Below are positions 9,950 through 21,447 of a stretch of DNA of 64,000 bases, piece by piece; position 1 is the stretch's first letter, and every line of letters starts with the position of its first letter. Under the pieces are notes generated by a model, which saw only the letters and a program-made list of their open reading frames with translations, had not been told where the DNA came from and made no database searches. The position numbers were made by a program, and so were the translations under genes. The DNA comes from Cavenderia fasciculata (taxonomy: Eukaryota; Evosea; Eumycetozoa; Acytosteliales; Cavenderiaceae): assembly GCF_000203815.1 (NCBI RefSeq), contig NW_004457737.1, positions 682,001 through 746,000 of the forward strand, in the 5' to 3' direction.

Positions 9950-12887
9950 TTAATATTCATTATTATTTTGTTGTTGTTGTTGTTGTTGTTGTTGGTAGGT
10001 GTTGATATCTTCTGTACTTGTTATTATATCCATTTCTATTGGGGCTTCTCTATTTGGTGGTCTGTTTGTTGGTGGTCGTTTTATGAATACAATGACTAAC
10101 ACTACTACTATAATAGAGAGTAGTGCAGCCGATAAGACAACAGCGACTATGATAAATGTCCATTGGTCAGATGTCTCTTCAGTACACTCATATGGCAGAT
10201 TGGAGTCATCTCCAAGAATGAGTGCGTTGAAGACGGGATCGAGTTCAACCGATTGAGAGAATCTAGGTATGTGGAATGTGGTTAAAAGGTTGAATTTTCG
10301 ACTTTTCCAGATTTGTTGAGCGACTGGATCATCGTTTGTGAGAAGTGTTACTTTGGATGGAATGATTGTCGAGTTGTCGATAACCATTCTACTTGCTATT
10401 TTACAGTTTAATAGTGTTCTTCCAACTTGAACTCTGGTCCATATAATCTGATCACCACGAGATATATCACTTCTGACTTTTAGCTTACCACACTTGTCAA
10501 ATTCTACTGAATCTGATTGTGTATGGAATATCACCTGTAATGTATTGATCGGTGATGACCATACCCAATTAATGATTTTAACAGTGCACTTGATTGAATT
10601 TGGTGATACTTGAATATCCTCACCTAAAAATGAACTCGTGTTGGTGTCATGGAATTGATTTACACTGACTTGTTATAGTGTGCGTTGATTGAACATTCTT
10701 GCATTAAATACCAATTCACCAGAAGATGTCTTCTCCTCCTCTTGCGTCCACACGAGATTGTCAATTGATAACGTTTTAATAACCGATTTATCGTGATTGA
10801 TTTCACGAATGAATTGTATACCAGTTGTGAAATTGACAATCACACCACTAATCGTTTGGTCTGTTGATAAAAGTGACATGCCGTTATCCCAAACGGTTGT
10901 GTTTAGTAACTGACTACGATTGACCAACTCTGAACAATCCAATAGGGGTTCATGACCACTGTTACATTTGCATGACCCAAACGTGGTATGCAAAATGCCA
11001 TGTGACGAGCAATTGTTAAGACACTCTTTCGCAAGAGATACAACTTTGGTTGTAAGCATTCCACCAACTCCAATTTTAACAGTATAATTTAGATCGGTTG
11101 AATAAGGTTCAACTCTACCCAATGAACAACTAATTTGTTGATAGTTGTTTTCAATAAACATTGGTGATTTACATTGACTTCCTTGAATCGAAATCAAAAC
11201 ATATGAACTATCTTTTCCAAAATGATTACCATTGATTGTAACCTGTGATGCTTGTCCAGGTATAATACTAGTAATATTGTCAATCATCGGTGCATCACTA
11301 AAATGAAATGTAATCAATGGTGCGCAATAATTAACATTTTCAATCTTGGATGACACGGTTCTATCATTAATATTATATAGAATATTATTTGATGGTGTAA
11401 CATTTGAAGTATCATCATTATAATACAATGGAGATGGTGTCCCTTTGAGTGGACCATTATTTCTTGTAAAACTATTATCACTACTGTTGTATGAGACACC
11501 CTGCCAAAATCTAAATTCATGGTAGTCTTTGATATTCAATGATTGACTAAAACATTGATACATTTCTTCAGATTCTATTGCACCAATATATGGAGCATTT
11601 GGTGTTGCTCCCATTTTTACCTTGTCAATCATTACTTGATTGACTGTTTCATATTCTCCACCAAATAGAATGGTTGAATGGAATTGTTTGTCACATACTA
11701 TTGAAAAAAGACTATTGCATTAGAAATCAAACTATAAAATAATAATATTATTCAATCATTTATATATACATACAAATATAAGGTTTATAGGTTTGAGTAT
11801 AAACATCATCAACTGATATTGAAATGGGAAGCAATTTGGTAGTTGTATTAAGAGATGTTTCGAGTTGACAAAAAAATCTGATTTGATGATGCAAACATAA
11901 TATTACATGGAATATTAGATGTTGAAACATTAACAGATACTATATTATTACTGTGTTATCACCAAAGTTATCACCAATCAGTGTAATCAATCCATTAGCA
12001 GTGAATGATGGATAGACAGCTTTGATAAATGGTGGATATGGTTGCCATGCATAGTGTGTTGAGCTGACTCCACTAGCATCTTGAACAGTGACATTATGAA
12101 ATCCATATAGACGTGGAACAGTACAAGTGACTGATGTTTCATTTGTTTGAGTTATTTGACATGATTTTTCAAGTTGTTTGGATGGATTGGAAAAATGTAA
12201 TGTTGATTGTTTGTATGTTGAATTGTGTTAGATTGTTGATTGTTATTGATCCTCCATTTGTACCGATTGATGGAATATATACCTCTGAAATTGGTTGTAT
12301 TTCACATAATGCTGCATAAACTTGATCATTATAACCATTATCATTATTAAAATTCCAAGTCGGTCTTCTGATGTAAATATATTGATCTTTAGCAGCAAGA
12401 GTTAAAGATGGTTCACCTGCATCGAATGGACAATATCCTTTAATAAAACAAAAATAATTAATACAATTAATTTTATAAAGAGTTGATACTATTAAACAGG
12501 CATACCCCAACATTGACCAGTATACATATTAAATAGTGGTTGATTGGTTCCTGGTCCACTTGAATAGGTGTAATTCCCAATACCTCTGATGTCTTTACCA
12601 GAGACCCATGCTGTTGTACTCAAATTGGTTTTAATAAAATCCCATTCTTGTTTTGATTCAATTGTGACAAGATATGATTTAAATGTACTGCTTTTGGAAC
12701 CCTCACATAGGCGAATCGCCTCTGTGATTGAAGGAGTAGCCAAAAATAATCCTTTGTATGTGTGACCATTCCCTCCTTCTGAAGTTGGCCAATCAAATGT
12801 ATTCGGGTCTTTTTCACAATGAATGTAACTAATATTCAACAATAAAAGCATTAAAACAGCTACTACTATTACTATTATATGTGACAT
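9950..12887 (-). pseudogene. Copy A of the lectin/IPT/EGF single-pass receptor gene, broken
   Basis: Exon 1 (12887-12506) encodes a signal peptide (MSHIIVIVVAVLMLLLLNIS) and a C-type-lectin-like domain (KGLFLATPSITEA, SYLVTIESKQEWDFI, WVSGKDIRG). Exon 2 starts at 12437 and exon 3 at 11697. They carry IPT/TIG-type repeats (IGDNFGDN-, VTINGNHFGKDSSYV-type motifs), an EGF-like module (CLNNCSSHGI...CKCNSGHEPLLDC), a TM helix near 10060-10140 and a tail ending in Gln/Asn. Compared with copies B and C the frame is broken at least four times: an extra A near 12190, small insertions near 11880 and 11950, and a stop-creating change near 10660-10690. Dictyostelid Tgr and related adhesion proteins share this plan. 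It is probably non-functional; unrecognised splicing or sequence errors are less likely. Confidence 0.75.
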
Positions 12888-13540
12888 TGTGATGTATTAT
12901 TTTTATCTATTATTATTATTATTATTATCTCTCTCTCTCTTTTACTTTTATGAGTGCCAAACTATACACTTTATCACTCCTTTTAAATGATGTCACTTTT
13001 GGCGACAGTTGGTTGACTAAACATCATTTTGAGTGATTCCCATCCCATCTATTGACCGATCGATGCCAACAATCAATCAATCAAACCCAATTTCTTTGAG
13101 TCCAAAAAAAATGGCAGTCAGCACCACGCCATAGCTGTGCATCGACAGACACAAACCACCGGTCGATATAAACCATTATATTATTTCGGTTGCTTTGGTT
13201 TATGTTGTTTGGCTTTGGGTGTATATATATATATATGTTTGTGTGTGGCGGTGATGATTAGACAGTTGAACTTCCAACGAGAGAGAATGTATGGTCAAGT
13301 TGTTCTTTTGTTTGTTGACATCATAATCTCGCATACATCCTGTCTTCTCTCTTTCTATATGTTGTTGTTGAAGGGAAGGTAGGATCGGCTATTATTATTA
13401 GAATATTATTATTATTGTTGGGGGGTTACGTGTCTTTGATGTTGATATTCCAAGCAAGATTTCTACTTGCAGGTGTTTAATGATATCATTGATTGATCAG
13501 TCACATTGAAGGTTTGTTGTTAAAGACAATGATGGTGATC
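12888..13540 (-). promoter_or_regulatory. Conserved 5' flank of copy A
   Basis: This flank recurs upstream of copies B (about 52545-53060) and C (about 58040-58738, opposite orientation). Shared blocks include the gene-proximal AAAAGTGACATCATTT segment, the GGGATGGGAATCACTCAAAA segment, GACTCAAAGAAATTGG, and a distal part with CAAGCAAGATTTCTA. Conservation outside the coding region shows that whole units were copied, and it probably includes the promoter. Confidence 0.6.
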
Positions 13541-13889
13541 ATTTGATGATATATGATAAACTCAACAACATGTTTGTATCTGTAGATTGTTGTACAACAT
13601 GTTACTATTATCTATCACATCATTGAATTGAATGAGAAATATCTATCTATCTATCTATCTATCTGTCTGTGATGAAACGTTCATAAATAAGATAATTATC
13701 TGATTGTTCGATTGATAAACAAAATCGAGATAGAGTATTAAAATTTTTTTGAAAAGTATTAATTAAATTAAATTAATACTTTGCACTTTGCCATGATCAA
13801 AATAAATAGAATAAAATAATAATAATAATGATATTGATATTGATATCAATCAAATGATTTATTAAATATACACTGGTTGGTTTGGTTGG
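13541..13889. other. Spacer between copy A flank and gins1
   Basis: AT-rich, with a (CTAT)n microsatellite at about 13640-13665 and a TTAATTAAATTAAATTAA tract. The last part is the 3' flank of gins1. No gene is seen. Confidence 0.45.
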
Positions 13890-14645
13890 TTAGGAAACAA
13901 TATGTTCAACAACACCTTCAGTAATTAAATTGGCAACATCTGAACGCTTCAAAAAATGGCTAGTATTTACTTTGAGATTGACAGTGGCACCGGAATTTAA
14001 GATGACTTCGCCAAACTCTTTGATGACACGTACCTCTATCAACAGGTCTTTGGGCGGTTGGTTGATATCTACTGTTAGATCCATACCAATATTTTGATGA
14101 TACTCTGCCAACAACTTGTCGTGATTGGTAAAGAATTGTATTTCATTGACAGACATGTGTTCTTTAAAGTGGCTATCCAAGACACCACTTCCACTATTCC
14201 ATCTAAATTCTTTAATTCTTTCTAATCTTTCATTTCTACAAATTCATACATATATATCTAATTAGTAATCGGATTGAATCTGAATATTATTATGTACATA
14301 ACATACAAATAAGCCAATATACATCTTTTATTCCTATCAACACTAGTCTTTAAAACTATATTATAAGGACTCTTTGATTTATCATAGTGATGACTACTAT
14401 AATTATCATTGTCATCATCACCATCATCATCATTATATTCATTAAATTCTCTTTCCAATGCTCTTATTTCATCTATTGTTTTCTTGATTGCTGCTTCCTA
14501 CAAAGAACACATTTTTTGATTATTAGTATTACTATAATAATAATAATCCAACCAACCTATATAGTCAGTCTCATACATTATATAAAGGTAAACTTTCTGA
14601 TCTTCGAAGTTCTCGTAATATCTCTATTGCCTTTTCTGTGTACAT
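13890..14645 (-). CDS. gins1: DNA replication complex GINS subunit PSF1
   Basis: Exons are 14645-14577, 14497-14307 and 14235-13890, giving 201 residues against about 196 for human PSF1. The N-terminus MYTEKAIEILRELRRSE matches the family start. The middle has the conserved RNKRCILAYL segment followed, across intron 2, by NERLERIKEFRWNSG, the alpha-helical core. The C-terminal B domain is unmistakable: PPKDLLIEVRVIKEFGEV, then HFLKRSDVANLITEGVVEHI. Between them is a dictyostelid Asn/Asp insert (residues about 45-60). PSF1 acts in the nucleus in the GINS tetramer, part of the CMG helicase with Cdc45 and MCM2-7, at replication initiation and fork movement. The gene seems complete. Confidence 0.93.
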
Positions 14646-15614
14646 CTCTTTCTCTCTCTCTCTCTCTTTCTTTCTTTATATAAGTAATAATCTGATTGAT
14701 CAGATATGATATTGAAAACACTCATAAACGAACCTAACCAAAGCTAAGATTGCTTGAATTTTGGAGGGAAATTTTAATTTAAATCATCGTACATCAAAAT
14801 TGAGTTTTTCGAGTGCATGTATAGTAGTAGTAGTAGTTAATCAGTATATATATATATATATATATTGGTTGATTGACTAATACCAAAGTATTTATTTGTT
14901 ATATTTGTACAAGTACGAATAATAATTAGTATGAAAAAACCCAAACCATCTTTAGATTCTATCGCAAAGATTTTTTGGGAGCGCCCCTTCCCTTGTTTTT
15001 GTTTTTTATTTTTTTGTACACACTCAGCTCACTTCAAAAAATAGCATACACACCTTTTTTTCATGTTCTTTGCTGTGTCGTAAAAGTTAGTTGTAGAAGT
15101 AGTAGAAGTAGTAGTAGGAGTACATCAAAGAGTTTGATTATATAGATCACATCATTGTAATATAGAGATCATCATCAATCATAATAGATAGATAGATATA
15201 GATAAATCTATAGAATTCATACCCAAGGTCATACATACCCCTCATCAAACCAAATCCAAAGGAGATATTTAGCTAGAAACTTTGAAATCAATCAAAATCT
15301 AGATTATCATCACACAACCCAACCTCCTTTTTTTTTGATACTCAATCCTCCATTATCATCAACAACATCTTCTTCTTCTTCGATCAGTCACACAAACAAC
15401 AACAACAACAACAACACCGAATACACAATACATACACACATCTCTCCAACTTGCCTACTTACATACATACAATACAAAAGTAGATATTTTTTCAAATAAT
15501 AATAATAGTAAGAGAGATCTCTCTGATCTGTTCTGATCACCTCCATCCATCCATCCATTTCATTGTATAATAATAATTAATAATAATAATTTGTAATAAC
15601 AAAAGATTCAAGCC
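14646..15614. promoter_or_regulatory. Divergent upstream region of gins1 and the large unrecognised gene
   Basis: This 970-base spacer lies between divergent starts. It contains a CT run just upstream of gins1, an (AT)n run at about 14843-14863, a T-rich block with GGGAGCGCCCC (about 14979-14990), ATAGATAG repeats near 15185 and AAC repeats near 15400. No gene is seen. It must hold both promoters. Confidence 0.45.
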
Positions 15615-18600
15615 ATGTCGTATAGCGAAAAGACAGGCACTCAACGTAGAACTGGTGGCGCCAACACCAGAGCCAAATCCTCTTTATTCCAAGTTCAATT
15701 TGAGGGTGGTAAACAATTAAAGACTGCTCGTAAGTTAATAATAATAATAGATCAACTCTCTCTTTCACACATTCTAACAAACATTTATCTTTCTATTTTT
15801 GTTTTTAGAACAAAAATCATATAGTATACCAAATAGAGCAATTGAAGATTTAGCAAACAAATTAAAAGATCCAAAGGCAACGACAGGAGAACCAATATTC
15901 ATGTCACCTGATGGAACCTTTTACGATATCAACTATCTTCCCGTCTTTAAACACAAAGTACCTGACCGTGCCACACTAAACAACTATGCATCGGTCAATT
16001 TTGACGAAGATGAAGAGGAGTCGTTGCAAGAGCAACTATTCCATCTCTACAACACCATTCCACAGATCGACGAGTTTGACAACTTTTTCGACTATGAACA
16101 AGCCTTTTTGGCGTGGAAGTTTGCCGTAGAGACCATCTTTCAAGACATCCGACTTCCATACGCTGGAGGTCGTGCCTACTACCGTCCCCGTGTCTCAGAC
16201 TATCAACGCGGACGTGACAATAGCACTTTTGACTATCGTCCATCAGTGTCGTCGTTTTCACACGAAGGCGACAGCGACGAAAAGAGCGATCCCCTCAACA
16301 GCAGCGAGATAATGGACGACGAGGTCGGTGGCCTCGCCGACAGCTCCGAGCCGTTTGACGTGTCAATGTTGCGTCAGGATCTCATTGACAGCGAGCCGTG
16401 GGATTCGCATTTGTACCCAGTCGAGCCACAGCCAGCCGACTACAACACCTACGAAGAGTACGAAGAAGCACTCACTCGTTGGGCTTCCGTCTCTGCACAG
16501 TTGCCATTCCTCCCACCACATGCCTCCCAACTCAAGGATCTCATTCCCATCCAAGCCATCTCTCGTGGTGACAATGACTCGTTTATCTCGATTGTCTCTT
16601 CCGAGTCCAAGGCTGAGCAGTTGGCCAAGCAGACGGCATGTATCCGATCGGGTATCCACGAGGTCTTGTTCTTTGACAATGACGTCGGTGTCAACTACAC
16701 CCAAGTCATGACCTCGCTCGCTGCCAACAATCCAACTGTCCTCCCCGATGATGTTGCATCATCGACCACGTCGTCACCTTCCCCCTCATTATTATCTGTA
16801 CACTTTTCCAAAGATGCCATCTTTTCCAGTGCATCTCAACCCATCAAACAAAACATTCGTGGTATCGTCAACAATTTGCTCCAAAAGAGACAACAAAACC
16901 TTACCACCCACAAGTCCTATGTCCTACCACTCCTCCCTCGTATTCATGGTACTCTTTCACCTTCAATGCCTTCACTTACAAAACCAAATAATAGTTTAAA
17001 AAATACTCACCTTAGTATGTTAAAAAAATAGAAACAACAAATGATATATATAATATTAATATTATTTATTTAATTTTTTAATTTTTTATAGGAAGAACAG
17101 ATTTAACACCAGAACAATTAAAAGGATGTCTTGATTGTCCAGCAAAGGTTGGAGGACAAAATGTAAACTTTAAGATTCCAATTCATGATATTATATTTGA
17201 TTTTAATAGATTAAAGACTGATCCATCGTATGCACCTGTCATTATCAATCAATTCCGTACATTGAATACCGCCGATAGACATAATCCACACTTTTCATGG
17301 TACAATCCATTGGTGACATCGTCGACCCACCAAAAACACCGTGATGACATTGACCAAATCATCACCTCGCAACACCGTATCACCAAAGACTCGCTCGACT
17401 ATTCCAACATTTCTGAGATTCTCTATGGCAACATGTACTTGGACAAGTTTTCCGATTTGCTAGACACCTCGTTTTCCGAGGATTTCGATGGTGGAAAGAG
17501 TTATGCCACTGTCATTACCAAGTGTATCAAACCAGAAAACATTGATGAACTACTCAGTCTCGTTCAATGCTCCAAGAGCCCAATGTTTCATGCCAAAATG
17601 TCGTTCCTCGTGATGAATTTGTTCTCTGGTAACCAGGGTAGTCCAATCATTGAGCGATTGATTCAAAACAAGGATGTCAAGAACCTCTCACTCCTCACCT
17701 ACTCGTTTGACTATCTTTCCGATCTCCCAATCGATCTTTATCCATGGTCTGATGAAACCTACACCCTTGTCAAACAAGTTCTCGGTGACTCTATGGAAAA
17801 TCTTATCAAACTTACTTTTTGTTATTATTATCTTACTGTCATTGCAAGAGTATTGGATATTCATGTACATTTATATTATAGTAAATCTGTTGTAAATAAT
17901 TCTAAAGTTGTAAGTAGAAAAAAATAGAAAAAAAAATAGAAAAGAAAAAAAAAGAAATATTTATTTATTTATTTATTTATCTTTTATTTTCTATTTCTAG
18001 TCATTAGCACATAGTATGGCAACTTTATTACAACAAAATACACCAGATATTTTGGATAAATTATTTACAGGTATTAAACATAGAAGTTCGACAGTATCAT
18101 CATTTTGTTTGTTTGTATTGTTGCAATTTATGCATAATCAGGAAGGTATGGCCATCCACAATTGTTTGCGTGCCGATAGTTCATTCCTCTTTGAACGTGT
18201 CAAGGGTGTGTGTGACAGCAAGATGAAGCATGTCCAGTTTGCTGCCCGTCGTCTCTTTTCAGTGTTGGCCAAGGCTCCATGGATCGATTTCATCTACAAG
18301 GAATACACCAAGGATCCAGAGTCGGCAGTCCGCGACTTTTTGGGCGACGATGATAAAAAGCCATCGAATTTGTTGCTCGAAATGACAATGGACTTTTTCA
18401 ATGTTGCTCTTGACCGCACCATGGAAGTTGTCAATGCATCCAACCCCATTTCCAACACGACTATCAATACCACCCCCCCTCTTACACCGGTCGGCTCACC
18501 TCCACCTGCTCCAGGCGGCACTCTCACACCAACCATCACGATTGGTATCAAGAACAAGTTTTTGTTTGTCTTGGACGGTATGTTGTTCCACACGCTGCTC

Positions 18601-19590
18601 CAGTTTGTCTTTAAGAACCCCAAGAACGTGTCGTACCAGATGAGTATTGCCACGCAGATGCTCGCCAAGCTGGCCACCACCCACTGCAAGCTCGGCACGA
18701 TCAATGCCACGCAAGACGTCAAGACATCGCAAAAGAAGTGGGGCAACTGCCTCTTGTCGCTGTCGCCAACCGACGTGCGTAGCATTTCCACCCGTATATC
18801 GGATACCAGCAACTCGACCGGTGTCAATGCACAAATGTCGTACACGATCCGTCGCAACTTGCTCGCTTGTATGCGTCACCTCTTCAAGTACTACCCAGTG
18901 TTTGAGATTATCAAAAAGGAGGAGGATTTCTATTCTCGTTTGCTCTCGTTTTGTCGTGAAGGTTTCTCGCAAGAGTTTAACCGCGAGGCCTGGTGTCTGT
19001 TGTACCAGATCATGAAGAACCACGGTGGCACACTCGAGCAGTTGGCCAAAGACAACCTCACCTCGTTTATGGAGTTGGTCGGTACGAGCTCGCACACCAC
19101 CGTCATTACCAACGGTCTGCACTACATCACCAAGATGTTTACCATCTCGACCACCAGCACTGACAATTCGAAAAAGATCAAGAACGACAAGGTTCTCGAA
19201 AAGGATCTCAAGGCACTCAACTCTCTTTTCATCAACAAACGTCTCTTTATCAAGATTCACATGATCTACAAGAGATACATCAATACCCAGCCAGGTCTTG
19301 CTTTTATCGAATTGGCCAAGTTCTACAACATCATGTACACCTCTGAAAACTGTTCCAAACTCTTTAAAGACACCATCAAAAAGACAGAGTACAAGGAAGG
19401 TCTCGAAAAGATCGGCACCATGTACGACCCATCCAGAGAAATTCAACCAGAACCCGAAAAGCCCTCCTCCTCTTCACCTTCTACCGCTTCTCCCAATCAA
19501 TCTCCTGCTCCATCTCCTCAAATCGTACCTAAACCATCAAGTAGTGGTTTCTCTAACTTTTTGGGTAGATTTGGTAAAGATAAAAAATAA
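15615..19590 (+). CDS. Large armadillo/HEAT-like protein, family not recognised
   Basis: Exons are 15615-15729, 15809-16948, 17092-17909 and 18001-19590, giving 1220 residues with all joins in phase. The N-terminus (MSYSEKTGTQRRTGGANTRA) is basic. Residues about 40-130 hold a compact segment (PIFMSPDGTFYDINYLPVFK). Two short similar motifs appear, FDNFFDYEQAFLAWKFAVE and ADYNTYEEYEEALTRWASV, about 110 residues apart. From about residue 380 the protein is helical with regular Leu spacing, as in HEAT/armadillo solenoids. A Thr/Pro linker lies near residue 850 and the C-terminus is Ser/Pro-rich, ending SNFLGRFGKDKK. The mid-exon codon bias is C-ending, suggesting good expression. A cytosolic scaffold is a guess; no enzyme motif is seen. 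Confidence 0.75.
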
Positions 19591-19687
19591 TATTAAAAAT
19601 AAATTAAAAAAAATATATATATTTCTCAAAGATCCCAAATATTTTTATTATTATGTGTCTCTAATTCCACCTAATTAATTAACCACC

Positions 19688-19975
19688 TCAACTTGAAACA
19701 TGTAAATCAATGTCAATGGCACCATCTTGTTCGTTGCCACATGTAGAATTGTATGGCCAGTCGCATATCTTTTGGTTATCATTCCACTCTAATCCAGAAG
19801 GGCAAGGCATTACAACAGGTGTGCCAGTTTTTTCACCAGGATCAACTGTGCATTGAATGAATGTGTTACAATTGCCAGGGTTCTGATACAGGCAATCCTT
19901 TGGTCCTAAGCACTTGGTAGCCCAATTCATTATCCAATTGGAACTATTTAAAGGTTTTGATTTAATCAAAACCAT
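19688..19975 (-). CDS. Small protein with one chitin-binding type-2 (peritrophin-A, CBM14) domain
   Basis: The frame runs from ATG at 19975 to TGA at 19690-19688 (95 residues). Residues about 22-80 fit CBM14: C-LGPKDCLYQNPGNCNTFIQC, a TG-PVVMPCPSGLEWN loop and KICDWPYNSTC, with the expected six Cys and the aromatic C-x-W tail. Such domains bind chitin or related glycans outside the cell. However, the ORF starts MVLIKSKPLNSSNW, with no signal peptide, and no upstream exon could be joined with confidence. It may be a remnant or single exon of a larger secreted protein. It lies 97 bases from, and convergent with, the gene ending at 19590. Confidence 0.6.
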   Translation of the reverse strand: MVLIKSKPLNSSNWIMNWATKCLGPKDCLYQNPGNCNTFIQCTVDPGEKTGTPVVMPCPSGLEWNDNQKICDWPYNSTCGNEQDGAIDIDLHVSS

Positions 19976-21447
19976 CACTGTTTATTTTAAAATAATTAAT
20001 TAATTTAATTAACAGTGTTCAGCATAATTCAAACTATCCTTTTTTAAACAGCAGATTAGATTGGATTTTAATAGTATCTGGGGGTAGGTTTGGATTGGGT
20101 GATAAATTTTTTAGGGTTGTCATCTTTTTGTGCACAATGCATATTGGTATGTTTGCAAATTTCAGTTATTAATATATATTTTCATCAAAACCAAAGATAA
20201 AAAGATTTGTGGACAGGTTACATTTAGGTCGAAATTTAAAAGAAGAGATAAAATGGTGATAATCTGATAGACTTATTTTTTTTAAAGTTGTAAGTTACAT
20301 TTTAAACCCCTCTTTAGTTGATCAGCTAGTCCTTTCGATTGGGTGTGTTGGGTCAAACATGACCTCTCTTCCACCCACCTATTGGTCTATATATTTATAT
20401 ATTTTTAAATTTGTATTCAGTTTTGAATCAATCAAATAAAGTGTACCGATAAATAATTGATACCCAAATAATTGTTAAAAGAAAGATTATCCAATTAAAA
20501 TACCAATATTACTATTATTTTTTATTATTGTTACTACCATTTTGGTGAGTCTGATATTAGCATTTTCCAACTTCCAATTACATTGTGATCGTCTGTTCTG
20601 TCAGAGTTGCCACCATTTAAAACGAACGACGAAAGTTGAGAGAACCAATTTCGCCAAAAATAAATATTATTTCGATTTTCGTAAACCATGTATGTGTTCT
20701 CTTTTCTTTTTTCTTTTTCATTCATCAAGATAGTTTATCCTTTTTATTTATTCATAATTGAACACTAAACTATCTATGATGGAGGAAGATGATTCCAAGT
20801 ATCTATACGAGTACTTGTAGAACAGATATCTGATCCAACCAATCTAGATTCGATGAAATGTCATAGTCGAAAACAAACAACAAGTAAGAATGATCAACAC
20901 ACTTTGTTGCCAATGACAAGAGAGATAGAGAGAACTCTTTTGTCATTTTTCACAAAGGATCATGATTGCTTTTTGTGTTGTCTAGACAACAAGATTCAAA
21001 TCGATTGGGAATGATTATAACTCGTTCAAATGATTCCTCTCTACCTATTCATTCTCTTGTCGTATTGGTATACCAATAGAAATACTTTTCTTTCAATGGT
21101 GTACCAATACTACAAGAGGAACTGACTGAACAGTGGTTCATATATATATATTCAAAAGAAATAAGAAAGCCTTTCTCTACTACAAGAACAACATTGTATG
21201 TATAAGCTGTGCATAAGAAGAAGAAAAAGGGTTGTTTGTTTCAAACACTAATTTTCGATGAAATTAAATCAATAAAACTTTTTTGGTTGGTTTGGTCACT
21301 CAAAGTCTATTTTATGGTGATCTAAAAATATCTTTATCTTTTATCAACAAACAACAATAATGTTTAAATAGCAACAAGATCAATGATGGATTATTATTAT
21401 TATTATTATTTATTCTTCTTATCTTCTATATATTTAAATAAACCAAT
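19976..21447. other. 1.5-kb AT-rich spacer with an inverted repeat
   Basis: No gene is supported; short frames around 20534-20733 read poorly on both strands. The segment 21056-21116 has inverted arms (21056-21074 and 21098-21116, 17 of 19 matching). The last few hundred bases, with ATT repeats at about 21391-21410, are the upstream region of the Ubl-VWA gene. Confidence 0.45.

Noticed and set aside
18294-19446. Antisense frames of 187 and 316 codons over the large unrecognised gene
   Set aside because: Shadows of a GC-biased exon; no motif, no start context, and the plus-strand exon is continuous.
20534-20733. Short frames on both strands in the spacer before the Ubl-VWA gene
   Set aside because: Low complexity, no motif, no splice support, and mutually antisense.
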